Numbered from the stretch's first letter, positions 52,222 to 60,753 are shown. The stretch: DNA of 64,000 nt from Mycobacterium aquaticum (GCF_002086485.1 NZ_MVHF01000038.1:1-64000), one strand, 5' to 3'. Made by a program: numbers and translations. The notes: a model not told the origin generated them from the sequence alone.

Positions 52222-54270
52222 GTTTTTCGCCGAGACCAACTCGGTCCGGTCATCACCCCAGTCCCGTTGCACCAACACCCTGTGCACGATGCGCTCGAGC
52301 GCGGCCTCCACCTGATCGCGGTCCGGGCGCCCTTCGAATGACGGTGAGGTGGCGAGCTTTTCGACGATCCGCCCGACCAGTGCCGACGACACGGCGTCGA
52401 CCTGACCGAGCCCGCGCTGCGTCAACCACAACTGATCGCCGGTCCGCAGGGCACAGCCCTCGGAGACCAGCGAGTCGAAGGTCGGCTCGAGCACCTCATG
52501 GGGGACGCGCAGCCGATCGGCGATCTCGGTGAGCCGGGCCGAGCCAAACACCTGGCTCTGCCGGTAGATCTGCAGTAGCGCCCACAGCCCGGCCACGTCA
52601 AGTTCGCAGCCGGGCGAGCCCGCCACCGTGCGCAACCGGATGTCCTGCGAGTGGCGCATAAGCCTGCTGATCGCCGTCTCCAGCACCTTCTCCGCCGATT
52701 CCGCACTGGGCATGCCGAAGCCTTCGCCGAGATCGACCGCAACGCTGGCGTCCATCTCCCGCAGCGGAACCTCCTTGAGGAACAGCGCGACGACGAAACC
52801 GAGCAGCGCGACCGGTGCCGCGCACAGGAACACGTTGCCGAGCGCACCGGCGTAGGCATCCACGATGGGTGCGGCGACCTGCGCAGGCAGTGCGTGCAGC
52901 ACCTTGGGTGACGCGCCGGCCTCGGGCGGCGCGCCGCCCGCCGCGAGTGCACCCGCGAGGCGGCCCGAGAGGAAGTTGGTGAACAGCGAGCCGAAGATGG
53001 CCGCCCCGAACGAGCTTCCGATGGTCCGGAAGAACGTCACGCCCGACGTCGCGACCCCCAGATCGGCGAAGTTGGAGGTGTTCTGCACGGTCAGGATCAA
53101 GACCTGCATGCACATGCCGATCCCGATGCCGAGGATGAACAGGTACAGCGACTGCTGCAGCGTCGGCGTGTGCGCGTCCATCCGGGACAGCAGCACGAAT
53201 GCGGCCGTCATCACCGCGGTTCCGGCGATCGGGAACATCTTGTAGCGACCGGTGCGGCTGACGAGGGCGCCACTGCCGGTCGAGGTGATGAGCAGCCCCG
53301 CCACCATCGGCAGGGTGCGCAAACCGGATTCGGTGGCAGATACACCGTTGACGAACTGCATGAAGGTGGGCATGAACGTGAGGGCGCCCAGCATCGCGAA
53401 GCCGACGATGAACGACAGCACGCAGCACACGGTGAACACCGGACTGGCGAACAGCCGCATGGGCAGGATCGGTTCGGCCGCACGGGTTTCGGCCCAGACG
53501 AAGGCGGCCAGTGCGATCGCCGAACCGATGAACAACGCGATGATGACCGGCGAGGTCCACGCGTATTCGCCGCCACCCCAGCTGGTGGCCAGGGTGAGCC
53601 CTGACGCGCCGAGCCCGACCAGCACGATGCCGAGGTAATCGATGACCGGCCGGCCGGCGCGGGCCAGCGCCGGGATGGTGCCGGCAGCGACGAGGAACAC
53701 CACGATCCCGACCGGGACGTTGATCCAGAACGCCCAGCGCCAGCTCAGGTGGTCGGTGAAGAACCCGCCGAGCAGCGGTCCGATCACGGTGGTGACACCG
53801 AAGACCGCGCCGAGCATGCCCTGATAGCGACCCCGGTCGCGCAACGGGATGACCTCGCCGATGAGCGCGGTGGCGGTCACCATGATGGCGCCGCCACCGA
53901 TGCCCTGCAGGGCCCGCGACGCCACCAGCATGGTCATCGAGCCGGACATTCCACATAGCACCGAACCGACGAGGAAGAACGCGATCGCGGCCTGGAAGAC
54001 GGTCTTGCGGCCGAAGATGTCGCCGACCTTGCCGACCACGGCGGTGACGATGGTGGAGGCCAGCAGATAGCTGGTCACCACCCAGGATTGATGACCCGCG
54101 CCGCCGAGGTCGGCGACGACGGTGGGCAGCGCGGTGGCCACGATGGTCTGGTCGAGGGCGGCCAGCAGCATGCCGAGCAGCACGGCGACGAACACGAGGT
54201 TGCGGCGCCGCAGGCTCAGCAGGACACCGCCGCCGGGCTGCGGTTCCGTGGTGGTCGGTGCGCTTGTCAT
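52219..54270 (-). CDS. DHA2 (EmrB/QacA) drug efflux transporter with soluble tail
   Basis: 683 residues from ATG 54270 with AAAGGA upstream. Residues about 25-500 form 14 membrane helices with MFS motif A as GKVGDIFGRK, motif D1 in LDQTIVATALPTV and motif C in LGAVFGVTTVIGPLLGGFF. Residues about 505-683 are soluble: a helix with RLMRHSQDIRLR, then a winged-helix-like part (LTEIADRLRVPHEVLEPTFDSLVSEG, seen as RLTEIADRLRVP). Export of hydrophobic compounds by proton antiport is expected. The tail could sense or bind, but no data here show it. Confidence 0.88.
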   Translation of the reverse strand: MTSAPTTTEPQPGGGVLLSLRRRNLVFVAVLLGMLLAALDQTIVATALPTVVADLGGAGHQSWVVTSYLLASTIVTAVVGKVGDIFGRKTVFQAAIAFFLVGSVLCGMSGSMTMLVASRALQGIGGGAIMVTATALIGEVIPLRDRGRYQGMLGAVFGVTTVIGPLLGGFFTDHLSWRWAFWINVPVGIVVFLVAAGTIPALARAGRPVIDYLGIVLVGLGASGLTLATSWGGGEYAWTSPVIIALFIGSAIALAAFVWAETRAAEPILPMRLFASPVFTVCCVLSFIVGFAMLGALTFMPTFMQFVNGVSATESGLRTLPMVAGLLITSTGSGALVSRTGRYKMFPIAGTAVMTAAFVLLSRMDAHTPTLQQSLYLFILGIGIGMCMQVLILTVQNTSNFADLGVATSGVTFFRTIGSSFGAAIFGSLFTNFLSGRLAGALAAGGAPPEAGASPKVLHALPAQVAAPIVDAYAGALGNVFLCAAPVALLGFVVALFLKEVPLREMDASVAVDLGEGFGMPSAESAEKVLETAISRLMRHSQDIRLRTVAGSPGCELDVAGLWALLQIYRQSQVFGSARLTEIADRLRVPHEVLEPTFDSLVSEGCALRTGDQLWLTQRGLGQVDAVSSALVGRIVEKLATSPSFEGRPDRDQVEAALERIVHRVLVQRDWGDDRTELVSAKN

Positions 54271-54319
54271 GACATCCTTTCGCCGACGGTAGGGGCAGTC
54301 GGTCCAGAAGTCATATCGT

Positions 54320-54330
54320 TAGATTATCTA
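54320..54330. promoter_or_regulatory. AT-rich palindrome upstream of the efflux gene
   Basis: TAGATTATCTA is a perfect 5-base inverted repeat around one base, 49 bases before the start codon, in an AT-rich patch that also holds possible -10 elements. It would suit a MarR/PadR-type repressor. Confidence 0.45.
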
Positions 54331-54365
54331 TGAAAGTTACCGTGATGCGCGGCACACACGCCAAA

Positions 54366-54406
54366 CCGCCCCGGACATCCGGCACGGGACCGGACATCCG
54401 GGGCGG
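54366..54406 (-). terminator. Hairpin terminator after bfr
   Basis: Arms CCGCCCCGGACATCCGG and CGGACATCCGGGGCGG pair with a small internal mismatch and enclose an 8-base loop, 21 bases beyond the bfr stop on the minus strand. Confidence 0.65.
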
Positions 54407-54427
54407 TCGAGCGCGCGGCGACCGAGA

Positions 54428-54907
54428 CTACTGCGGCGGCCTCGAGACACACTGCGCGGCGTAGAGCGCATCGCCCAGCTTGTCCATGAGTTCGAGCTGC
54501 GTCTCGAGGTAGTCGATGTGGCCTTCCTCGTCACTCAGGATCGTCTCGAACAAGATGGCCGACACGGCGTCCTGCTTCTCACGGCACATGATGATGCCGG
54601 GCTTGAGCCGCTCGACCACCTCGTATTCGATGGCCAGGTCAGCCTCGAATTGCTCGCGCAGCGTCTGCCCGACGCGCAGCGAGAACAGCCGCTGGTAGTT
54701 CGGCAACCCGTCCAGCAGCAGGATGCGATCGGTGATCGCTTCGGCGTGCCGCATTTCTTCGAACGATTCCGAACGGGTGTGCGCAGCCAGTTCGGTAAAT
54801 CCCCAATTGTCCTGCATCTTGGAATGCAGAAAATACTGATTAATGGCCGTGAGTTCACTGGTCAATTGCTCGTTGAGCAATTTCAGAACGTCCGGATCCC
54901 CTTGCAT
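54428..54907 (-). CDS. bfr: Heme-binding bacterioferritin
   Basis: 159 residues from ATG 54907 with AGGAG upstream. Ferroxidase ligands are at Glu18, Glu51 and His54, with Tyr25, and the EEGHIDYLE motif supplies the second-site Glu and His near 127-130. Met52 in EEMRHAE is the heme ligand of BfrA. The protein forms a 24-subunit shell that oxidises Fe(II) and stores ferric iron, with 12 hemes at subunit pairs. It is divergent from the iron-box-controlled unit that includes bfd. Regulation of bfr itself is not clear from the sequence. Confidence 0.95.
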   Translation of the reverse strand: MQGDPDVLKLLNEQLTSELTAINQYFLHSKMQDNWGFTELAAHTRSESFEEMRHAEAITDRILLLDGLPNYQRLFSLRVGQTLREQFEADLAIEYEVVERLKPGIIMCREKQDAVSAILFETILSDEEGHIDYLETQLELMDKLGDALYAAQCVSRPPQ

Positions 54908-55094
54908 CGTCACTCCTAAGCACCTTGAGGGCTGGTCAAGCGTTGCTGTTTGCCGTGCACCGCCAATCTAGTGCAGAGACTCCGGAGAGGTTGGTCGATT
55001 TCGGCTGTACCGGGCGTGTTTCCAGGCCAATCGGCCGAGACCGCCCGGGCCCGTAGGGGCATCGATCCTCGAAGGCTGGACTGCCTGCCCTAAC

Positions 55095-55113
55095 TAAGGT
55101 TAGACTGGGCTAA
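55095..55113. promoter_or_regulatory. IdeR-like iron box
   Basis: TAAGGTTAGACTGGGCTAA matches the IdeR/DtxR consensus TTAGGTTAGGCTAACCTAA at 14 of 19 positions. The surrounding CTAAC and GTTAG repeats at 55090-55103 suggest overlapping half-sites. TAGACT at 55101-55106 could be the -10 hexamer, so the site fits repression under iron sufficiency. Confidence 0.6.
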
Positions 55114-55146
55114 CATGTCGGCCGACGGACGGAATGGCGAGAAATA

Positions 55147-55779
55147 ATGCGTGAGTTTGATTTGCACTCGCTCATTTTGTCGTGCGATTTTCGCGTCGAC
55201 GATGTCGAACAGATGTGGAAATGGATGAAAAAGCATCGTTCGGGATTGTTGACGATCGGCGCCCATCACGTGGTGCTCTACACGTCGATCTGGGAGCCCC
55301 GTCGCGTGCTGGTGACCATCGGGATCCGGAATGCCCACTCGATTCGCGAAGTTCTGCGTTCACCGGCCATTTTCGAATGGTTCGACATATCCGGTGTCGA
55401 GGACATTCCGCCCATCTTCGGCGGTGAGGTGGTCGAGAAGATCGACCTGTCCGGGCCGTCCTCGGAGGAATACGTGGCCGGGGTGGTCGTCGGCGCGGTC
55501 TCGGTGGTCGACGACGTTCCGACCCTGATGCGCAAGGTCCACGACGGGCTCGGCCGCTTCGAGAACAGCGGCATCAGGAAGGTGTGGGTATACCAGGCAC
55601 TCGACGACGGCCAGGAAGTGATGATCCTGCAGGAGATCGAGGACGAGGTGAGCGCGCGGCAGTGGATCGACCATCCGGACGCGGCCGCCGAATGGATGAC
55701 ACACGCCGGGTTCGGGGCCTACCCGAGTCTGTTCGTCGGCAAGTTGGCCCACATCATGACCGTCGACGGCCAGGAATGA
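55147..55779 (+). CDS. Uncharacterised two-half protein in the bfd unit
   Basis: 210 residues from ATG 55147. The sequence seems to hold two similar halves, each with a YTSIWE/VYQAL-type strand, a regulatory-looking helix around RSPAIFEWF or HPDAAAEWM, and a closing strand ending in FGGEVVEKIDL or FVGKLAHIMTV. This resembles two ferredoxin-like dimeric alpha/beta-barrel units. I recall homologues in other mycobacteria, some mislabelled as fatty-acid-CoA ligases. There are no obvious cofactor motifs. Only 12 bases separate it from bfd, so the two share the iron box. Confidence 0.72.
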   Translation: MREFDLHSLILSCDFRVDDVEQMWKWMKKHRSGLLTIGAHHVVLYTSIWEPRRVLVTIGIRNAHSIREVLRSPAIFEWFDISGVEDIPPIFGGEVVEKIDLSGPSSEEYVAGVVVGAVSVVDDVPTLMRKVHDGLGRFENSGIRKVWVYQALDDGQEVMILQEIEDEVSARQWIDHPDAAAEWMTHAGFGAYPSLFVGKLAHIMTVDGQE

Positions 55780-55791
55780 ACCGGTGATCTG

Positions 55792-56064
55792 ATGTTCGTC
55801 TGTCTGTGCACCGGAGTCACCAGCCACGTCGTCAACGACGTCGTGGCGGCGGGAGCCACCACGTCCAAGCAGATCGCGGATGCCTGCGGCGCGGGCAAGG
55901 ACTGCGGGCGTTGCAGGCGCACCATCCGGGCGATCATCGCCGCGCATCAGGCCAACGGCTGCCCCACCCCGTTCAACGGGTGTCCGGCCCGCACGACAGC
56001 CTCGCCGCGCATCTGCGGAGAGGTCGTCGCGTCGGTGGAGAACGGGACCGGCCGCGCGCCCTGA
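55792..56064 (+). CDS. bfd: Bacterioferritin-associated ferredoxin
   Basis: 90 residues from ATG 55792. The BFD-type 2Fe-2S site is formed by Cys 4 and 6 (FVCLCTGV) and by Cys in AGKDCGRCRR about 32 residues later. The helix-turn-helix shape of Bfd is kept by TSKQIADACGAG. Bfd docks on bacterioferritin and passes electrons to the heme to release stored iron. It carries an extra C-terminal tail of about 35 residues with three more Cys (GCPTPFNGCP, RICG). The iron box upstream matches the expected induction by iron shortage. Confidence 0.9.
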   Translation: MFVCLCTGVTSHVVNDVVAAGATTSKQIADACGAGKDCGRCRRTIRAIIAAHQANGCPTPFNGCPARTTASPRICGEVVASVENGTGRAP

Positions 56065-56072
56065 GCCTGCGC

Positions 56073-56828
56073 CTACTTGCGGTCGGCGAACGCGGCGAGC
56101 GCGTCGACGTTGGCCGCGGCGCCGACCAGTTCGGTGAACAACGCCTTCTCACGTTCGACGGCCGCCACGATGTCAGCCCGGATCGGGGCCAGCATCGTCT
56201 GTTTGACCGCCTTGAGACTCGAAAGTGGCTTGGAGGCAAGGACTTCCGCATGGCGGCGAGCCTCGGGCAGCAGTTCCTCGGGCGCACACACCCGCCACAC
56301 CAGGCCCATGTCCTTGGCCTCCTCGGCGCTGATCCATTCCGACGACATCAGCAGCCAGGCCGCGTTCTGCCGACCGATCAATCGCGGCAGCAGGTAGGAC
56401 GACGCGGCCTCAGGCGCCACACCAAGGCTGGTGAACGGGCATTTCAGCCGCGCCGATGAGGACATGAACGCCAGATCGGCGAAGCCGAGGATGGTGGCGC
56501 CGATGCCCACTCCGAGACCGTTGACGGCGCAGATCAACGGTTTCGGAAAGTCGATGAGCGCGTCGAGCATGGCGTAGAAGCCGTGCTCCCCCGCCGGAGC
56601 AACATCGGCACCGCTGATCCGGGCCTGCATCTCGACGAGGTCGTTGCCCGCGCTGAATGCCCGACCGGCCCCGGTGAGCAGCACCACGCCGACCTCGGGA
56701 TCGTCGGCGGCGGCCCGCAATGCGGCGGTCGTCTCGTCGTAGAGCGCCTCGTTGAAGGCGTTGAGTGACTCCGGGCGGTTGAACGTGAGTGTGCGTACGC
56801 GGTTGAGGTCGTCGATCAGCAGGTTCAC
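56073..56828 (-). CDS. Enoyl-CoA hydratase/isomerase family protein
   Basis: About 251 residues from GTG 56828. Crotonase motifs: FNRPESLNAFN, GAGRAFSAGNDLVEM (oxyanion-hole loop), ICAVNGLGVGIGATILGFADLAFMSSSARLKCPF region with VNGLGVGIGAT, and GVAPEAASSYLLPRLIG. The catalytic-loop position reads GVAPEAASSYLL, with Glu at the hydratase position. A perfect KstR box lies 15 bases upstream of the start, placing it in sterol or fatty-acid beta-oxidation. The ring or side-chain step cannot be assigned. Confidence 0.88.
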   Translation of the reverse strand: MNLLIDDLNRVRTLTFNRPESLNAFNEALYDETTAALRAAADDPEVGVVLLTGAGRAFSAGNDLVEMQARISGADVAPAGEHGFYAMLDALIDFPKPLICAVNGLGVGIGATILGFADLAFMSSSARLKCPFTSLGVAPEAASSYLLPRLIGRQNAAWLLMSSEWISAEEAKDMGLVWRVCAPEELLPEARRHAEVLASKPLSSLKAVKQTMLAPIRADIVAAVEREKALFTELVGAAANVDALAAFADRK

Positions 56829-56843
56829 ATCCCGAAGCGTAAC

Positions 56844-56857
56844 TAGAACACGTTCCA
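56844..56857. promoter_or_regulatory. KstR operator upstream of the enoyl-CoA hydratase gene
   Basis: TAGAACACGTTCCA fits TnnAACnnGTTnnA at all fixed positions. It sits in the 29-base gap between the EthD-type gene stop and the hydratase start, so it must act within a close-packed gene pair. Confidence 0.8.
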
Positions 56858-57571
56858 CTATTGGCGGTCGGGTGCCGCGAACGGCGAGCGGAACACGTAG
56901 CGGCTGGTGGGCACCGTGTCGATGTTGGTGCTGGCGCCGAATGCTTCTGTGCTGGCCACCATTCGCCGCATGCGGTCCGCCAGATCGGCGTCGTCGGCAG
57001 CACCGAAGAAGGCATGCACGTCGGTCACGGCCGACTGCGGGAACAGTTCCTCGACGATGCCCGAGATCACCGGGGCATCCGGGGTCAGGGCCCGCACCAC
57101 GGCGTTCTGCGTATAACCGAACGTCGCCTGGGTGTCGATGGCCACCTGCGTGTGGTCGATGTGCCAGCGGTGCCGCCAGGTGTCCTCACTCAGCTCGGCC
57201 GGCCTGCGCAGCAGGGCGATGTTGGCCAGCCCGTCGGTGCGCTGTCCGGGGGCGGTGTGCGGGGGCGGCATGGGCACCGATTCGGTGACCAGGTAGGCGT
57301 GAACCGACTCGGCTTCGGCGACAAGCAATTTGATCGCCGTACCGACCTGCTCGCCGTAATACTGCTGGGTCCACAGGCTGACCACCGCGAACACCGGGGG
57401 GTCCAGCGTGGTCAGGGTCATGAGCGAATCGCGCACCGGAGCGTCCCGCACGTTGATGGACAGTCCCGGCAGCCCGGTGTCGAGCAACTCGTCGGCGACC
57501 TCGGTCCGCAGTCGTGCGCACCAGCCGTCGTCGGCGTCTTCTGCTCGCACCAGCACGATGATCTTCTCCAC
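56858..57571 (-). CDS. EthD-domain protein
   Basis: 237 residues from GTG 57571. The C-terminal part shows LSEDTWRHRWHIDHTQVAIDTQATFGYTQN, recognised from TWRHRWHIDHTQVA and FGYTQNAVV, a dimeric alpha/beta-barrel EthD pattern. The N-terminal half seems to be a second, more diverged copy (WCARLRTEVADELLD). EthD proteins accompany P450 systems and lipid catabolism in actinobacteria, but their chemistry is unknown. It lies upstream of the KstR-box hydratase on the same strand. Confidence 0.75.
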   Translation of the reverse strand: MEKIIVLVRAEDADDGWCARLRTEVADELLDTGLPGLSINVRDAPVRDSLMTLTTLDPPVFAVVSLWTQQYYGEQVGTAIKLLVAEAESVHAYLVTESVPMPPPHTAPGQRTDGLANIALLRRPAELSEDTWRHRWHIDHTQVAIDTQATFGYTQNAVVRALTPDAPVISGIVEELFPQSAVTDVHAFFGAADDADLADRMRRMVASTEAFGASTNIDTVPTSRYVFRSPFAAPDRQ

Positions 57572-57648
57572 CCAGCGGACAGTAGGCGATTCGCGCCACT
57601 TGGCCTCGGTTGGCCACCTACCGGACCGACAGGCGCGAGAATGGGCAC

Positions 57649-59646
57649 GTGCAGACCGGTGGACAGGCAGCCGACGCGCTGCGGCTCAGCACTCCCGACG
57701 CGGGTGCGGTGGCGCGCAGTCTGATCGGCACGCTGACGCTCAGCGTGCTCGCGCTCTACGGGGTGTCGCCGACCGCAGCGATGTGGACGCTGGGCGCCGG
57801 GGTGATCGCAGGCGCCATCGCGCTGCAGCGCAGCCCGGGCGGGCGGGTGCCGTTGGTCGCAACCGCTTCTGTCGAGCTGTCCATCGTGGTGCTGCTCGCG
57901 GTGTTGAGCGGTTCACACTCCGCGGTGTTCGTCATCGTGATCGCGCTGTGGTGCTTCGCCGCGGGGATGCAGTGGTCACTCGGCGCCAACGCAGGCCTGG
58001 TGGCCTCGGCCGCGAGCGCACTGCTGGTGATCGCCCCGGTCACCGCGCCGACGCTGGCCGACATCCTGCTCTCCCCGCTTCTGGTACTCGCCGCAGGCCT
58101 GGTGCAGGCAGCACTGATCTCGGTACGACCACCACGGCGGTGGCGGGCGCAACGGGAAGGCCTGTCCCGGGCCTACAGATCGTTGGCCGGCGATGCCCGC
58201 AGCGTGGCCGCCGACTGCGCGGCCGATGTCGACGACGCGCCGATGACGTGGCTACGGGAAGTGTTCGCCAACAGCCAGGTGAGCCAACAGCCGCGGGCCT
58301 ACCACGGTGGGTACCGGCTGCCAGAGCGGCTGGCTGCGACGTTGGTCTCGTTCCGCTCGACGGCAGGTGGCGACCGCAGTGACGGGGTGCCGCAGCTGCT
58401 GTCTGCGGCCGCTGTGCTGCTCGACGCGATCGCCGACCACAGCCACACCGCGCGCCGCGACGCCGAGCACGCCCTGGTCAGGGTCGACGCCACCGCGGCC
58501 GCCGTGACCGGCGCGGAAGCCGCACGTGCACAACGTTTCTCCGAGCAGCTGCGGGAGGCCGCGGTGCTGCGCTTCGGGCAGCTGCACCGGCCCGACCTGA
58601 TCGGTTCACTCGCGTCGGCGCCTGCCGTGGTCCGTTCGCACCTGACGTGGACATCGCCGATCCTGCGGCATGCGATCAGGTTGTCGGTGACGACGGCCGT
58701 CGCCGCAGCCGCTGCGCGCTACGGCACCCTCGGACACGGCTATTGGATGGCGTTGACGGTGGTGGTCGTGCTGCGGCCGGAGACCGCGCACACCTACACG
58801 CGGTGTGCCGGCCGGATGGCCGGACTTGCCGTGGGCATCGTCGTTGCGTCAGCGCTGACGGTGTTCTGGCAGCCGGGCACGTTGGCCTCGGTGATCTGCG
58901 CGACCGTGTTCGTCGCAGTTGCCTACGGGGTGATCAGATTCGGTTACCTCGCGGTGGTCGTCGCCATCGGTGCCGTGATGGTGTTCGTCGTCGGGGTCGG
59001 CGGTTTCACCGATTGGGCGGGCGTTCTCGACCGGCTGGTGGGCGTGCTCGTCGGTGGCGGCCTTGCCGTGATGGCCCATGTGCTGCTGCCCGATCATTCC
59101 CTGATCCGGTTGCGACAGCGTGCCGGTGAACTGCTGATGACCGAGATCGATTACGCGGCAATGGTGGTCACGGCGTTCGTGCACGAGGTGGATCACCCCG
59201 CCGAGGCGCTGTCGGCGGCCTGGCAACGCGCATTCCGGGCGCGGGCGGCGTTCGAGGCCGCCTGGGGTGCGGCGAGGCTCGATTCGCCGACGCTGCGTCG
59301 GTGGCTGCGGTCCTACCGCACCGCGCTGAACGCGGTGACCAGTGCGTGCACCACGTTGGAGAACAGCCTGCCGACCCATCCGTCATCGGCACTTGACGCC
59401 GAATTCATCGCCGCGGTCGACGATTACATCGAAGCCTTGCGCGGAGCACCGCCCAGCCCCGCGGTGCCGTGGAGCCTGGACACCGTCGAACTGTCGGCCG
59501 CCCTGCGGCGCGTGCACGATCTTGCGTCGACGCTGGCGACAGACAACGGGGCGGCACGCATCCTCGTCGGCGAGCTGACCACCATCACCGGCAGCCTGGC
59601 CGACATCTCGATCGACCGGGTGGAGCCGGCCGCGCCATCCCGCTGA
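57649..59646 (+). CDS. FUSC-family integral membrane protein
   Basis: 665 residues from GTG 57649. Two blocks of membrane helices (about 30-160 and 350-480) are separated and followed by long cytoplasmic helical regions, the usual FUSC/aromatic-acid-exporter layout. The second block has ILRHAIRLSVTTAVAAAAAR, recognised by RHAIRLSVTTA, and GHGYWMALTVVVVLRP, the FUSC core motif. Efflux of aromatic acids or other compounds is inferred from plant and bacterial relatives. The gene is divergent from the EthD-type gene. Confidence 0.85.
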   Translation: MQTGGQAADALRLSTPDAGAVARSLIGTLTLSVLALYGVSPTAAMWTLGAGVIAGAIALQRSPGGRVPLVATASVELSIVVLLAVLSGSHSAVFVIVIALWCFAAGMQWSLGANAGLVASAASALLVIAPVTAPTLADILLSPLLVLAAGLVQAALISVRPPRRWRAQREGLSRAYRSLAGDARSVAADCAADVDDAPMTWLREVFANSQVSQQPRAYHGGYRLPERLAATLVSFRSTAGGDRSDGVPQLLSAAAVLLDAIADHSHTARRDAEHALVRVDATAAAVTGAEAARAQRFSEQLREAAVLRFGQLHRPDLIGSLASAPAVVRSHLTWTSPILRHAIRLSVTTAVAAAAARYGTLGHGYWMALTVVVVLRPETAHTYTRCAGRMAGLAVGIVVASALTVFWQPGTLASVICATVFVAVAYGVIRFGYLAVVVAIGAVMVFVVGVGGFTDWAGVLDRLVGVLVGGGLAVMAHVLLPDHSLIRLRQRAGELLMTEIDYAAMVVTAFVHEVDHPAEALSAAWQRAFRARAAFEAAWGAARLDSPTLRRWLRSYRTALNAVTSACTTLENSLPTHPSSALDAEFIAAVDDYIEALRGAPPSPAVPWSLDTVELSAALRRVHDLASTLATDNGAARILVGELTTITGSLADISIDRVEPAAPSR

Positions 59647-59652
59647 TCGCGG

Positions 59653-60282
59653 TCAGCCGCGGGCCCAGCGCGGCAGGATGAACACGCCCTGGGCCTCGGC
59701 GGTGACGCCTTCGGAGTCCGAGAGATGGCCTACGGCATACGCTTTGATGCCGTCGGTGCGGGTGATCTGACCTTCGGCATGCAGACCGCCCAACGGGGTG
59801 GCCCGCACGTAACGGATGGTCAGCGTGCCGGTGAACCGTGGACTGTCCGGATCGTTGGCGGCCACCTCGCCGAGCAGGTGGTCGAGCACCATCGCGACGA
59901 TGCCGCCATGCACATGCCCGGGCGGGCCTTCGTATGCGGCCCCGAGGTGGAAGTCGGTGGACACCACACCCGAGGGGTGCTTGACGATCACCAGGGGCGG
60001 CGCGATCGGGTTGCGGATACCGATGGCCGGATTGCCCCACGGCATGCGGTCTCCGTCGGAGGTGAAGCGGACCCCGAACGCACCGTCGATCTGCTTGGCC
60101 CGCAGCCGTGCCGTGGCGGAGTCGATCTCCGCCTTGGCCGCGGCCACCTCGGCGGGGTCGGCCTCCGAGCGAATGGTCGCGTCGATCAACGCGCGCACCG
60201 ATTCGGCCAGCGGCTCGTAGGTGGACCTCAGGCGTTGCACATCGGCTGAACGCAGGCCCTCGACATGGGTGTAACCCGGCAT
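59653..60282 (-). CDS. PaaI-like hotdog thioesterase
   Basis: 209 residues from ATG 60282. A helical N-terminal part of about 95 residues precedes the hotdog domain with GPPGHVHGGIVAMVLDHLLGE (visible as HVHGGIVAMVLDHL, the hotdog HGG core with catalytic Asp or Glu), then TGTLTIRYVRATPLG. It hydrolyses acyl-CoA thioesters. A KstR-like box ends only eight bases from the start codon, so it is likely tied to sterol catabolism, perhaps recycling CoA from side-chain intermediates. Confidence 0.85.
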   Translation of the reverse strand: MPGYTHVEGLRSADVQRLRSTYEPLAESVRALIDATIRSEADPAEVAAAKAEIDSATARLRAKQIDGAFGVRFTSDGDRMPWGNPAIGIRNPIAPPLVIVKHPSGVVSTDFHLGAAYEGPPGHVHGGIVAMVLDHLLGEVAANDPDSPRFTGTLTIRYVRATPLGGLHAEGQITRTDGIKAYAVGHLSDSEGVTAEAQGVFILPRWARG

Positions 60283-60290
60283 CTCAGCAC

Positions 60291-60304
60291 TAGAACACGT
60301 TCTC
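60291..60304. promoter_or_regulatory. KstR-like operator upstream of the thioesterase gene
   Basis: TAGAACACGTTCTC matches TnnAACnnGTTnnA except for C at the last position. It ends eight bases from the start codon, so any transcript beginning within it is leaderless or nearly so. Confidence 0.68.
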
Positions 60305-60329
60305 GTGCCGGTGTCGAATCCCCTGGCTG

Positions 60330-60713
60330 CTACTGCACCTCGAACGGCACGACGACGTCATCGGCCAGCACGACGTACATGCGGCGCCACGGATCGCCGT
60401 CCTGCAGCTGCCATTGGTGTCCGGTACCGACAGTGTCCTCGGCCAGCAGGACGTCGCCGGGGTGCAGCGTGAATGTTTCGCCACCCCTAGTGGTGAACAC
60501 CAACGTGCCGGACAGCGTGATCACGAGCTGGCGTACCGGCGCGGTATGCCAGGCCAGTGTGCCGCCGGCAGCGGTCTCCTCGACCGTGACATGCGTCGCG
60601 CCCATCACGGCGGACACCAGATCGTCGTTGCGGCCGGGATTCATCTCCAGTCGGCCGACCTGCACATGCGAGGCACCGTCGGCCCCGGTCGACAAGCGGA
60701 CGCAGCGAATCAT
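60330..60713 (-). CDS. Cupin-domain protein
   Basis: 127 residues from ATG 60713. A single cupin barrel: motif 1 is weak (TLAWHTAPVRQLVITLSG, one His), motif 2 is LHPGDVLLAEDTVGTGHQWQL with the final His. The usual metal Glu in motif 1 is replaced by Gln, so metal binding is possible but not certain. Function unknown. It lies 25 bases downstream of the KstR-like box but points away from it on the same strand as the thioesterase, so that gene's promoter does not serve it. Confidence 0.8.
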   Translation of the reverse strand: MIRCVRLSTGADGASHVQVGRLEMNPGRNDDLVSAVMGATHVTVEETAAGGTLAWHTAPVRQLVITLSGTLVFTTRGGETFTLHPGDVLLAEDTVGTGHQWQLQDGDPWRRMYVVLADDVVVPFEVQ

Positions 60714-60753
60714 TCCGCCACCGTATGCGGGTCGGCCCGGACCGGTCCACCGA

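Noticed and set aside
52598-53956. 452-codon minus-strand frame inside the efflux gene
   Set aside because: It is the +1 shadow of the transporter frame, Arg/His-rich with no membrane helices.
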